62,234 bases of DNA from Amycolatopsis acididurans. GTDB taxonomy: Bacteria > Actinomycetota > Actinomycetes > Mycobacteriales > Pseudonocardiaceae. Below are positions 17,350-24,890 of the stretch, in pieces. Both the position numbers and the translations under genes were made by a program. Position 1 is the first letter of the stretch, and each line of letters opens with the position of its first letter. The notes below the pieces were generated by a model. It saw only the letters and a list, made by a program, of their open reading frames with translations. It was not told the DNA's origin and ran no database searches. Location of the stretch: the NCBI RefSeq assembly GCF_012328925.1, contig NZ_JAAXLS010000039.1:1-62234 (forward strand). Reading direction: 5' to 3'.

Positions 17350-17565
17350 TCAGACCTCGTCCACGTCCGAGGTGGACAGGCCGCAGAGCCGGTACTCCCA
17401 GCCGGATTCCTCGGTGTAGCCGAGCTGGTAGTGCGTCTCGATCTTCGGACCGTCGTGCAGGTGCACATGGCGCATCACCGTGCCGGACACCGGTTCGACA
17501 TCGCCGAGGGTCTGGACCCGGCCGTCCAGGGGCCCGCCGAAGAACCGCACGCTAACCTCGGTCAT
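17350..17565 (-). CDS. Small conserved-looking hypothetical protein, 71 aa
   Basis: I do not recognise a named family. The sequence 'VSVRFFGGPLDGRVQTLGDVEPVSG' at the start and 'THYQLGYTEESGWEYRLCG' near the end look like a compact beta-rich domain of the kind seen in small actinobacterial 'hypothetical' proteins. The ATG at 17565 has a good ribosome-binding site (GAAGGGGG) 8-9 bases upstream. A longer reading from a TTG at 17667 would overlap the response regulator stop codon and is less likely. It lies just downstream of the response regulator gene and could be in its transcript. Confidence 0.55.
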   Translation of the reverse strand: MTEVSVRFFGGPLDGRVQTLGDVEPVSGTVMRHVHLHDGPKIETHYQLGYTEESGWEYRLCGLSTSDVDEV

Positions 17566-17663
17566 CTTCTCGGCCCCCTTCGGCAAGAGTTCTCGCGGCA
17601 CCAACGTCCGCCAATGGTAGGTGAGCTTTCGACCGTTCGCGTCCGTCAGATCGGGTGAGGCTC

Positions 17664-18308
17664 TCAAGCGCGACCCAGGTAAGTGAGGACAGCGCGTACA
17701 CGACGATGCTCTTCCGCGCTGGCTTCAAGGCCCAACTTGGCGAAGATATTCCCAATGTGCTTCTCCACGGCACCCTGCGAAACCACGAGCGTACCGCCGA
17801 TGGCGGTGTTGGAAAGGCCCTGCGCCATCAGGCCGAGCACCTCGGACTCGCGTGCGGTGAGCGCGTCGAGTGGATTGCGGCGGCCACGCGCCATGAGCTG
17901 GGCGATGACCTCCGGGTCGATCGCCGTGCCGCCGCGCGCGACCCGGCGCACCGCGTCGAGGAACTCCGACACGTCGGCGACGCGTTCCTTGAGCAGGTAA
18001 CCGACCCCGCCCGCGCCGCCGGAAAGCAGCTCGACGGCGTAGCTCTCCTCGACGTACTGGGAAAGGACGAGCACCGGCAGGCCCGGCACTGTTTCGCGGG
18101 CGGCCAGCGCGGCGCGCAGGCCCTCGTCGGTGAACGTCGGCGGCATGCGCACGTCCACGATCGCCAGGTCCGGCCGGTGCGCGGCAACGGCTTTGACCAG
18201 ATCGTCGCCGTTGTCGACGGCTTCGACCGTTTCGATGTTCTCGTCCGCGAGCAGGCGTTGCACACCCGCGCGCAACAGCACGGCATCCTCGGCGATCACG
18301 ACTCGCAT
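17664..18308 (-). CDS. NarL/LuxR-family response regulator, 214 aa
   Basis: The receiver domain (1-120) has the acidic pair near residue 7 ('VVIAEDAVLLRAGV'), the phosphoacceptor Asp in 'PDLAIVDVRMPP' (about 52), and the conserved Lys in 'GYLLKERVADVSEF' (about 105). The C-terminal LuxR-type HTH is 'LTARESEVLGLMAQGLSNTAIGGTLVVSQGAVEKHIGNIFAKLGL'. It is the cognate partner of the histidine kinase encoded immediately upstream. A 10-bp perfect inverted repeat in the 45-bp gap between them may be its binding site or an RNA attenuator. Confidence 0.93.
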   Translation of the reverse strand: MRVVIAEDAVLLRAGVQRLLADENIETVEAVDNGDDLVKAVAAHRPDLAIVDVRMPPTFTDEGLRAALAARETVPGLPVLVLSQYVEESYAVELLSGGAGGVGYLLKERVADVSEFLDAVRRVARGGTAIDPEVIAQLMARGRRNPLDALTARESEVLGLMAQGLSNTAIGGTLVVSQGAVEKHIGNIFAKLGLEASAEEHRRVRAVLTYLGRA

Positions 18309-18320
18309 GGCAGCCCCCAG

Positions 18321-18347
18321 TATGAGTGAACAACCTATTCACTCATA
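18321..18347. promoter_or_regulatory. 10-bp perfect inverted repeat upstream of response regulator
   Basis: TATGAGTGAA (18321-18330) and TTCACTCATA (18338-18347) are exact reverse complements separated by 7 bases. The element is AT-rich against a GC-rich background. It ends 12 bp upstream of the response regulator start codon. It could be an operator for the NarL-type regulator or an RNA hairpin between kinase and regulator cistrons. Confidence 0.5.
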
Positions 18348-18353
18348 AGGGAA

Positions 18354-19496
18354 TTACCACGTGCACGGGAGGTCGGCCCTGATGACCGTCGGGCCGCCGG
18401 CGGGGCTGACCACGGTGATCACGCCGTCGATGGTCGCGGAGCGGTCCGCGAGCCCGGCCAGCCCGCCACCGGAACGGACTTCCGCACCACCGTGACCGTT
18501 GTCGGTGATCTCGACGATCACCTTGTCGTCGGTGCGCCACACCTTGACCGCGGCTTCGCTCGCGCCCGAGTGTTTCGCGATGTTCGTCAACGTCTCGCCG
18601 ACGACGAAATACGCCGTGGACTCCACCGCGGCGGGCGGGCGCGGATCCACGTCGACCGAGACGTCCACCGGCACCGGCGATTTCGCCGCCTGCGCCGACA
18701 ACGCGGCGTCGAGACCGCGGTCGCCGAGCACGGCGGGGTAGATGCCGCGGGCCAGATCGCGGAGTTCGGACACGGCGAGTTTGGCATCGGTGTGTGCTTC
18801 CTCGAGCAGTGCGCGCACCGCCGCCGGGTCGGTGCCCAGCTTGTTCTTCGCGCGCCCCAAGGTCATCGCGACCGAAACCAGGCGCTGCTGCGCACCGTCG
18901 TGCAGATCCCGTTCGATGCGCCGGCGCTCGGCTTCGGCCGCGTCCACGCCGCGCGCACGCGAGGCCTGCAGGTGCTGCGCCTTGCGGGCCAGCCGTTCCG
19001 CCTTGTCCGGGCCGAGCAGCGCGATCGCCAGCGAACCGTGCATCCAGCCGATCCACGGCGCGACCCAGACCGCGACCGGCACCAGCACGATCGCCGCGAT
19101 GCCGATCGCGAACTCCGCGATGCTGATCGGGAACGAGAGCAACACGAAGCCGAGATCCCGCCACGTCGTCGGGTCAACCAGCCGGTACCGCCAGCGGCGC
19201 ACGATCCCGCCCTCGACCGGGGCGCGACGCGGCGGGGGCAGCGGGGTGCGGAGCATGCGCTTGGCGAACCGGCGCTCCACGTTGCCGAAACCGCGGATCA
19301 GGCTCGTGGTGAACATCATCAGCGGCATGCCCACCCAGATCACCGTGGTGGCGGCGCCGACCACCAGCCCCACGACGATCAGGATGAACGCGGCGAGGCG
19401 CAGCGGAAACCCCAGGATCATGTAGGCGATGGTGCCGACCACGCCGGGCCGCGACTGCTCCAACGGGGCGCGGTCGTCGGTCATGTCCGTAATCAT
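18354..19496 (-). CDS. NarL-type sensor histidine kinase with membrane sensor domain, 380 aa
   Basis: The N-terminal half (about 15-165) is a membrane 'Sensor' domain with two hydrophobic hairpins ('VVGTIAYMILGFPLRLAAFILIVVGLVVG' and 'RDLGFVLLSFPISIAEFAIGIAAIVLV'). The HisKA_3 dimerisation/phosphoacceptor segment is 'RRRIERDLHDGAQQRLVS' with the phosphorylated His near residue 197. The HATPase domain carries 'VGETLTNIAKHSGA' (N-box) and 'ITDNGHGGAEVRSGGGLAGL' (G1/G2). It starts at 19496, its ATG overlapping the TGA of the upstream sensor-domain gene (ATGA). It probably senses a membrane or envelope signal, and the ligand is unknown. Confidence 0.92.
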   Translation of the reverse strand: MITDMTDDRAPLEQSRPGVVGTIAYMILGFPLRLAAFILIVVGLVVGAATTVIWVGMPLMMFTTSLIRGFGNVERRFAKRMLRTPLPPPRRAPVEGGIVRRWRYRLVDPTTWRDLGFVLLSFPISIAEFAIGIAAIVLVPVAVWVAPWIGWMHGSLAIALLGPDKAERLARKAQHLQASRARGVDAAEAERRRIERDLHDGAQQRLVSVAMTLGRAKNKLGTDPAAVRALLEEAHTDAKLAVSELRDLARGIYPAVLGDRGLDAALSAQAAKSPVPVDVSVDVDPRPPAAVESTAYFVVGETLTNIAKHSGASEAAVKVWRTDDKVIVEITDNGHGGAEVRSGGGLAGLADRSATIDGVITVVSPAGGPTVIRADLPCTW

Positions 19497-20158
19497 GCCA
19501 CCGTGCTCAGCGGCGTCGGGTCGTGTTTCTCGGCGAGCAGGCGGGCCCGGCGCCCGGGTCCGAGGACCGCGCGGGCGTAGCGGGCGTGCAGGATGCCCAT
19601 GCTGCGGGTGGCGGCGATCGAAACCGCGATCACCAGCACGCCCAGTGCCGCCCACGGCAACGTCTCGACGAAAGTGCCGGGACTGAAGTAGCCGAAAACG
19701 TGCGCGTCCGGCGGCAGGGACTGGAAGTACACCGGCAGCGCCGCGAGGCCGATCCCGGCCGACCACAGGGTCACCACCACCACGAACTCGGCGATACCGA
19801 TCGGGAACAGCAGCACGAAATAGGCCAGGTCGCGCCAGGTGGCGGCGTCGGCGAGGCGGGCCCGCCAGCGCGCACGCAGACCGGCGGCCGGGATCGGGCG
19901 GTAGGGCGTCGCCACGTAGACGCTGAGCAGGCCGTGCACGCGGACCCGTTCGAGCCGCGCCGCGACCCGGGCACCGAGGATCAGCAAGGCCAGCACCGGC
20001 AGGCCCGCCCAGACGATCACCGTGGCCAGGCCGAGCGTGGCCAGCGTGACCACGGACACGAACCCCGCGATCCCCACCGGCAGGCTCAGCAGCAGAAACA
20101 CCAGCGAGCCGCCGACCGGCGGATGCGGGTCGCTGCCGTCGGAATACGCCGAGGTCAT
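19493..20158 (-). CDS. Stand-alone sensor-domain membrane protein, 221 aa
   Basis: This protein has the same kind of membrane sensor domain as the histidine kinase encoded immediately downstream, but no kinase domain. Matching segments are 'LVFLLLSLPVGIAGFVSVVTLATLGLATVIVWAGLPVL' and 'ATWRDLAYFVLLFPIGIAEFVVVVTLWSAG', which parallel the kinase's 'TTWRDLGFVLLSFPISIAEFAIG'. It has about five to six hydrophobic helices. The ATGA overlap indicates translational coupling to the kinase. It probably partners with or modulates the kinase in the membrane (inference). Confidence 0.85.
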   Translation of the reverse strand: MTSAYSDGSDPHPPVGGSLVFLLLSLPVGIAGFVSVVTLATLGLATVIVWAGLPVLALLILGARVAARLERVRVHGLLSVYVATPYRPIPAAGLRARWRARLADAATWRDLAYFVLLFPIGIAEFVVVVTLWSAGIGLAALPVYFQSLPPDAHVFGYFSPGTFVETLPWAALGVLVIAVSIAATRSMGILHARYARAVLGPGRRARLLAEKHDPTPLSTVA

Positions 20159-20317
20159 GGTCTTGTTCCCTTCTTTGCCACCAGCCCAGCATGGCCTCGG
20201 CGAGGCCGGGGAACCATGGGGAACACGGGCGTCAACGAGGTGGGGCCAGCCCTACCCCCGGCTGGGACAAACCAGGTTGCCCAGGGCGTTAAACTGGAGT
20301 GGTTGCAAGCCCAACAA

Positions 20318-20686
20318 GGGGGTGAACGGTTTCGACTCTGGACGTTGAGTCAAGGGAAGCGTGCCGGTGCAGGCGAGAGACCACCGTAAGCGTCATCGCA
20401 CAAAAATAAGCGCCAAGACGAATAGTCGCGCTGACTACGCCCTCGCCGCCTGAGCGAGTGCGTGTCTGTCGGCCCGGGGGTGCCTCCGCCCCGGTAGCCG
20501 GCATCAGCTAGGAGGCTCACCTACCGGACCCGGCCGCGGGGTCCGGAAGGGAAAACCACAGCGGCTGGGCCCGTCACATCGGCTTGTTCGCGTGACCGAT
20601 GGGGCCGAGTAGAGGCATAGCGAACTGCGCACGGAGAAGCCTTGGTGAGGCGCCAGAGGACCCGGGTTCAATTCCCGGCACCTCCA
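20318..20686 (+). ncRNA. ssrA: Transfer-messenger RNA (tmRNA)
   Basis: The 5' end GGGGGTGAACGGTTTCGAC and the 3' tRNA-like end, with T-loop GGGTTCAATTCCC and acceptor CACCTCC-A, pair as in a one-piece tmRNA. The internal tag reading frame runs from the resume codon GCC at 20412 to TGA at 20451-20453 and encodes AKTNSRADYALAA. It is preceded by the AATAAGC context seen in other actinomycete tmRNAs and ends in the degradation signal YALAA. A C-rich/G-rich pseudoknot region follows. CCA is not encoded. It works with SmpB to rescue stalled ribosomes. Confidence 0.95.
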
Positions 20687-20692
20687 CTCTGG

Positions 20693-20740
20693 CGACCCGT
20701 GTCCGCGGAAGGCGCGGACCGGGTCGTTTCGGATTGTTTT
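20693..20740 (+). terminator. Terminator after ssrA
   Basis: The arms CGACCCG-T-GTCCGC (20693-20706) and GCGGAC-CGGGTCG (20714-20726) form a strong stem with a single bulged T. T-rich sequence follows, ending in GTTTT near 20740. Confidence 0.8.
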
Positions 20741-21108
20741 GGGGGACCGAGTCCCCCATGCCCCCTACGGTGCGAGCTCCTTTCGTACCGGCGTGGTTGG
20801 GTTGGTTGGTGACCAGCGCCGGGCTCCGGGGAGAGCCCCGGGCCCTCATCGGTCGTGGTCGGCGTGGTTGTGGGGCTTTCTTGACCTGTGCCGGGGTTGC
20901 GTGGCTGCCGGTGGTGGTTGGCGTGGTTGCGGGGCTTCTTTGACCGGTGCCGGGTTGTGTGGTCGCTGGTGGTGGTCGCCTGCCTCGAGGGGCTCCCCGA
21001 ACTGCCATGCGATAGCGCGGCCATCTGTGGGTTTCACTGCTTCGAGGGCGCCCAGATCCCTGATCCTCACTTCGCGGCGGAGTCCCGTCCGTGATCGCCA
21101 TCAGATAG
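20741..21108. other. Gene-free stretch between tmRNA and MarR gene
   Basis: I see no convincing gene here. It begins with a perfect 7-bp hairpin, GGGGGAC-CGA-GTCCCCC (20741-20757), and contains a two-copy tandem repeat (20857-20973). The apparent long minus-strand readings are repetitive Pro/Thr/Arg text with no start signal. The promoter of the MarR gene lies at the right end. Confidence 0.6.
20857..20973. repeat. Two-copy imperfect tandem repeat, about 58-59 bp unit
   Basis: Copy one (20857-20915) and copy two (20916-20973) share the series GGCGTGGTTG, GGGGCTT, TTGACC, GTGCCGG, GGTTG and CTGGTGGT or close variants. The start of a third copy (GGTCG) follows. It lies downstream of the tmRNA gene in non-coding DNA. 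Confidence 0.65.
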
Positions 21109-21135
21109 CTTAGTGGTGCTATTCTTAGGGGAAAG
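21109..21135. promoter_or_regulatory. Degenerate MarR-type operator pair before the MarR gene
   Basis: CTTAGTGGTGCT (21109-21120) and CTTAGGGGAAAG (21124-21135) are imperfect versions of the CTTA-N4-TAAG motif that occurs four times in the divergent promoter region at 23209-23335. They lie 23-49 bp upstream of the MarR start codon, which would fit autoregulation. Confidence 0.45.
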
Positions 21136-21157
21136 GTTTTTCTTGAGGGGGTGGCGG

Positions 21158-21682
21158 ATGTCTCGGCGGGGTGCGGTTGGGCCGGACGCTGTTGACGGGA
21201 TGCTTGCGCAGTGGCGGGCGGAGACGCCCGACGTCGACACGTCACCGCTGGCCGTGTTCGGGCGGCTGCACCGGGCGTTCGACCGGTACCAGCGGCAGCT
21301 GGTGCGCGTGTTCGGGCGGCACGGCGTCACCGTCGCGGACTTCGGCATCCTCGCCGCGCTCCGGCGGGGCGGCGAGCCCTACCGGCGCACAGCCGGGGAC
21401 CTCGCCGACACCAACCTTCTCACCACCGGCGGCATCACGCAGCGCGTCGACAAGCTGGTCCAGGCAGGCCTCGTGCGGCGCGAGCGTGACGAAGAGGACC
21501 GCCGCGTCGTGTTCATCGGCCTCACCGACGAGGGGCTCGCGGCCACGGACAAGATCGTCAACGAGCACTTCGCCAACGAGAATCGCATGTTGGCCGGCCT
21601 GACCGCGGCCGAGCGGGCGCAACTGGCGAAGCTGCTGAGCCGCCTCGAGCGCTCGCTCGAGGCGGCCGAACGCGGATACTAG
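21158..21682 (+). CDS. MarR family transcriptional regulator, 174 aa
   Basis: A winged-helix MarR protein. N-terminal dimerisation helix 'SPLAVFGRLHRAFDRYQRQLVRVFGRHGVTVADFGILAAL', recognition helix region 'RRTAGDLADTNLLTTGGITQRVDKLVQAGLVRRERDEEDRRVVFIGLTDEGLA' and a C-terminal dimerisation helix are all present. The ATG at 21158 is chosen for its strong ribosome-binding site (GAGGGGG); a start 45 bp upstream lacks one. It converges on the aldehyde dehydrogenase gene, with stop codons overlapping. It probably represses the catabolic genes from the CTTA-N4-TAAG sites, responding to an aromatic acid (inference). Confidence 0.92.
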   Translation: MSRRGAVGPDAVDGMLAQWRAETPDVDTSPLAVFGRLHRAFDRYQRQLVRVFGRHGVTVADFGILAALRRGGEPYRRTAGDLADTNLLTTGGITQRVDKLVQAGLVRRERDEEDRRVVFIGLTDEGLAATDKIVNEHFANENRMLAGLTAAERAQLAKLLSRLERSLEAAERGY

Positions 21683-23163
21683 GCCCCAGCCCACGCGATG
21701 GGTTCGGTCGCGAGGTTCAGATACAGGCTCTTCTGCCGCTGATAGCCGCGGATCGCGGCGCGCCCCTTGTCCGCGCCGAGGCCGCTGTCCTTCACCCCGC
21801 TGAACGGCGTCGAGATGCTGAACTGCTTGTACGTGTTGATCCACACCGTGCCCGCCTCGATTCGCCGCGCCAGCCGGAGCGCCCGACGGTAGTCGGCGGT
21901 CCAGATGCCACACGCCAGGCCGTACACCGTCGCGTTCGCCTGCGTCACCAGGTCGTCCTCGTCGTCGTAGGGCAGCAGGACGCCGACCGGGCCGAAGATC
22001 TCCTCCTGGCACGTCTTGGCATCCGGTGCGAGACCGTCCAGCAGAGTCGGTGGGTAAAAAGCGCCACGCGCCAGGCGTGCCTCGTCCGGAATCGTGCCGC
22101 CGCAACGGATACGCGCGCCTTCTTCGCGGGCACGATCGACCATCGCGGCCACCTTGTCGCGGTGCGCGAACGTCGCCAGCGGCCCGATTCGCGTCGCCGG
22201 ATCGGTGCCCGGGCCGACTCGCAACGCCGTCGCGCCGGCGACGAGCCGCTGCGCCAGTTCCTCGTAACGCTTGCGTGGCAGGAAAATCCGTGAACCCGCG
22301 ACGCAGCTCTGCCCGGTCGAGGAGAAGATTCCGTACAGGATCCCGGCCACGGCCTCGTCGACATCCGCGTCCTCGCACACGATCGTCGGCGACTTGCCGC
22401 CCAGTTCCATGGTGACCGGGATGATCCGCTCCGCCGCGATCCGGCCGAGCACCCGCCCGGTCGTCGTACCGCCGGTGAAGGCGAGCTTGCCCACCAGCGG
22501 GTGCCGGGCGATCGCGTCGCCGACCACCGCGCCGGGGCCGGGCAGCACGGACAGCAAGGCGGGCGGCACCCCGGCGTCGTGTGCGAGCCGGGCCAGTGCC
22601 AGGGAAACCAGGGGAGTCGCCTCGGCCGGCTTCAGCAGGACGGCGTTGCCCGCGGCCAGCGCGGGCGCGATCTTCTGTGCGTCACTGGCGATCGGCGAGT
22701 TCCACGGCGTGATCGCGCCGACCACGCCGATCGGTTCGTGCACGCTCATCGTCAGATGCGCGCCACGGCTCGGCGGCAGTTCCCCTTCGAGTGTTTCGAG
22801 TGCGGCCGAGTAGTAGCGAAACGTTCCGGCCGCACTCGCGACCAGTGCGCGCGTCTCGCCGAGTGTCTTGCCCGTGTTGCGGGTCTGCAGCAGGGCGAGC
22901 TGTTCGGCGTGGTGCTCGATCGCGTCGGCGACCCGGTCGAGCATGTGGGCGCGCTGGTGCGGCAGCAGATCCCGCCAGGCCGGATCCACGGCGGCCCCGG
23001 CTCCCGCTCGGGCGGCCGCGTCGACCTGTGCGGGGTCGGCCGCGTGCACGGTCGCGATCACCTCGCCGTCGGCCGGATCGACGCAGGCGGAGGTGGGCCC
23101 GGCACCGCGCTGCCAGTCTCCGCCGACCGGGATCTCGTCGGGCGGGACGGGGAAGGGCTGCAT
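21679..23163 (-). CDS. Aldehyde dehydrogenase (NAD(P)-dependent), 494 aa
   Basis: The ALDH fold is complete: coenzyme segments 'TPWNSPIASDAQKIAPALAAGNAVLLKPAEATP' and 'FTGGTTTGRVLGRI', active-site Glu in 'TMELGGKSP' and the catalytic Cys in 'STGQSCVAGSR' (about residue 289). The C-terminal 'WINTYKQFSISTPFSGVKDSGLGADKG' is of the betaine-aldehyde / hydroxymuconic-semialdehyde dehydrogenase type. Translation starts at the ATG at 23163 with AAAGGA upstream. It is divergent from the cupin-Rieske operon across a gap with four palindromic operators, so it probably oxidises an aldehyde intermediate of the same pathway. The substrate is not known. Confidence 0.93.
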   Translation of the reverse strand: MQPFPVPPDEIPVGGDWQRGAGPTSACVDPADGEVIATVHAADPAQVDAAARAGAGAAVDPAWRDLLPHQRAHMLDRVADAIEHHAEQLALLQTRNTGKTLGETRALVASAAGTFRYYSAALETLEGELPPSRGAHLTMSVHEPIGVVGAITPWNSPIASDAQKIAPALAAGNAVLLKPAEATPLVSLALARLAHDAGVPPALLSVLPGPGAVVGDAIARHPLVGKLAFTGGTTTGRVLGRIAAERIIPVTMELGGKSPTIVCEDADVDEAVAGILYGIFSSTGQSCVAGSRIFLPRKRYEELAQRLVAGATALRVGPGTDPATRIGPLATFAHRDKVAAMVDRAREEGARIRCGGTIPDEARLARGAFYPPTLLDGLAPDAKTCQEEIFGPVGVLLPYDDEDDLVTQANATVYGLACGIWTADYRRALRLARRIEAGTVWINTYKQFSISTPFSGVKDSGLGADKGRAAIRGYQRQKSLYLNLATEPIAWAGA

Positions 23164-23208
23164 GACGGCGTCCTTTCGGCGAACCAACGGGAGTGCCACC
23201 GAGAAAAC

Positions 23209-23335
23209 CTTAGATCTAAGATTTCGTCAAGGCAGGCGCCTGTGGTCGGGTCTCGCGAAAAAATCTTAGGACTAAGGGTTGTGCTGATCACAGTTCGCGG
23301 GTACAAACCTTAACGGTAAGTCTCTTAGAAGTAAG
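23209..23335. promoter_or_regulatory. Four CTTA-N4-TAAG palindromic operators in divergent promoter region
   Basis: The sites are CTTAGATCTAAG (23209-23220, a perfect 12-bp palindrome), CTTAGGACTAAG (23265-23276), CTTAACGGTAAG (23309-23320) and CTTAGAAGTAAG (23324-23335). All lie between the divergent aldehyde dehydrogenase and cupin genes. The repeated half-site CTTAG/CTAAG is typical of dimeric MarR-family binding, and the MarR gene in the same cluster has two degenerate copies in its own promoter. Confidence 0.75.
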
Positions 23336-23365
23336 CCTTTGAAGCACCGGAGGAGTTGCCCCGCG

Positions 23366-23884
23366 ATGACCACCACCGAACAGCAGCACCAGCACCTCGA
23401 GGAGCTCATCGACTCGTGCATCGCCGCCCGCGAGACGCGGCACGAGGACTGGGACACCCTCGGCTTCCAGGCGGCCGCCGCCGGTGACCAGTTCCGCCGC
23501 GCACAGATCCGCTACATCGGCTCCGGGGCCACCGGTAACCACGAGACGGACACCCGGATCCTGCCCTCGGAGCACTTCACCTTCTCCAACATGCGGCTGC
23601 CTGCCGGCGCGATCGGCCCCGAGCACACCCACCACGACGTGGAGGAGGCGTTCTTCGTCCTCGAAGGCACGCTGGAGGTGACCGTGCACGACGTCGAGGA
23701 CGGCACCAAGACCGCCACCCGCGTGCTCGGCTACCGCGACCTGATCCGCGTGCCCGCCGGGGTGCCGCGCAGTCTGCGCAACGCCGGCGAGGGCGACGCC
23801 CTGTTCTGCGTCATCATCGGCGCGCAGAAGCCGCAGCTGCCGACCTACCCGCCCACCTCGCCGATGCACGGCGTCAAGCGCTGA
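23366..23884 (+). CDS. Cupin domain protein, 172 aa
   Basis: A single-domain cupin (beta-barrel). Cupin motif 1 is 'AIGPEHTHHDVEEAFFVLEGTLEV' with metal-binding His residues and Glu, and motif 2 is 'YRDLIRVPAGVPRSLRNAGEGDALFCVII'. An N-terminal helix of about 40 residues precedes the barrel. It is the first gene of the catabolic operon, starting at ATG 23366 with AGGAG upstream. Cupins in aromatic clusters can be ring-cleavage or isomerase enzymes, but nothing here fixes its reaction. The motif-1 histidines favour a metal-binding, possibly enzymatic role. Confidence 0.85.
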   Translation: MTTTEQQHQHLEELIDSCIAARETRHEDWDTLGFQAAAAGDQFRRAQIRYIGSGATGNHETDTRILPSEHFTFSNMRLPAGAIGPEHTHHDVEEAFFVLEGTLEVTVHDVEDGTKTATRVLGYRDLIRVPAGVPRSLRNAGEGDALFCVIIGAQKPQLPTYPPTSPMHGVKR

Positions 23885-23894
23885 CGACCGGCGG

Positions 23895-24842
23895 GTGAAC
23901 ACGATGCCGACGACGCTGCGGGTGCACCGGACGACGTGGCTGGCCGACCGGGTGACCCAGGTGGAACTGCGGGACCCGACCGGGGCGCCGCTACCGGCGT
24001 GGGAACCGGGTGCGCACGTGTCCCTGCATCTGCCCAACGGGCTGGTGCGCGAGTACTCCCTCTGCGGGGATCCGGCCGACACGCACACGTGGACGATCGC
24101 GGTGCTGCGCGAGAGCGCTTCACGCGGCGGCAGCGCCTGGGTGCACGAGCGGCTGACGGCGGGCAGCGAACTCCCGGTCGAGGGGCCGCGGAACACGTTC
24201 GAACTCCTCGACGCTCCCGAGCACCTGCTCATCGCCGGCGGCATCGGCGTGACCCCGATCCTGGCGATGGCCAGGCAACTCGCGACCGGGCCCTCGCCGT
24301 GGTCCATGCTCTACTGTGGACGATCTCGCACCGGGATGGCTTTCCTGGATGTGCTTTCCGGGCTCGCCGACGACCGGCTCGAGGTGCACGCCGACGACGA
24401 GCACGGCGGCCCGCCCGACTTGGCCGCGAAGCTTTCCGGGCTCGGGCCGGGCACGGTCGTGCACTGCTGCGGTCCCGAACCGCTGATCCGCGCGGTCGAG
24501 GCGGCGCTGCCGCACGGCGTCCAGCTGCGGGTCGAACGTTTCCGCGCGCCCGGTCCTGCCGCGTCCGGGCCGGCGGCGGGATTCGACGTCGTCTGCGCCG
24601 GTTCCGGGACCCGGGTCGCGGTGGCGGCGAGCGAGTCCATTGTGGACGCCCTTGGCCGCGCCGGGATCGCGGTGCCGACCTCGTGCCGCGAGGGCGTGTG
24701 CGGGACCTGCGAGACGAAGGTGCTCTCCGGCGAGCCGGACCATCGCGACTTCGTGCTCGACGACGACGAGAAGGCGAGCGCCGGAACCATGATGCTCTGC
24801 GTGTCGCGGTGCCGCTCCGCCGAACTCGTCCTGGATCTCTAG
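23895..24842 (+). CDS. PDR/VanB-type ferredoxin oxidoreductase, 315 aa
   Basis: The electron-transfer partner of the Rieske oxygenase encoded 272 bp downstream. It has a phthalate-dioxygenase-reductase layout: flavin domain with 'VREYSLCGDP' (RxYS flavin motif, about residue 54), NAD(P)H domain with 'LLIAGGIGVTPILAMARQL' (about 112), and a C-terminal plant-type [2Fe-2S] domain with 'PTSCREGVCGTCETKVLSGEPDHRD' and a distal Cys in 'MMLCVSRC'. It belongs to the class that serves two-component oxygenases such as vanillate demethylase. Start GTG at 23895; an ATG at 23904 is also possible. Confidence 0.93.
   Translation: MNTMPTTLRVHRTTWLADRVTQVELRDPTGAPLPAWEPGAHVSLHLPNGLVREYSLCGDPADTHTWTIAVLRESASRGGSAWVHERLTAGSELPVEGPRNTFELLDAPEHLLIAGGIGVTPILAMARQLATGPSPWSMLYCGRSRTGMAFLDVLSGLADDRLEVHADDEHGGPPDLAAKLSGLGPGTVVHCCGPEPLIRAVEAALPHGVQLRVERFRAPGPAASGPAAGFDVVCAGSGTRVAVAASESIVDALGRAGIAVPTSCREGVCGTCETKVLSGEPDHRDFVLDDDEKASAGTMMLCVSRCRSAELVLDL
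24635..24647. repeat. Example of iterated palindrome GTCCA-N3-TGGAC
   Basis: GTCCATTGTGGAC occurs here inside the reductase gene and again at 27901-27913. Variants with the same arms are at 31205-31217, 41961-41973 and 48338-48350. Looser GTCC-N5-GGAC forms are at 27272, 32404, 35217, 40156, 50260 and 50716. All were found by reading, not by an exhaustive search. Confidence 0.6.
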
Positions 24843-24890
24843 CAGCCCGCCAAGGCCGGGCACACCCACCACGAACCGAAGGGAACGCCG

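Noticed and set aside
20857..20973. Possible CRISPR-like repeats
   Set aside because: There are only two adjacent imperfect copies with no spacers and no cas genes.
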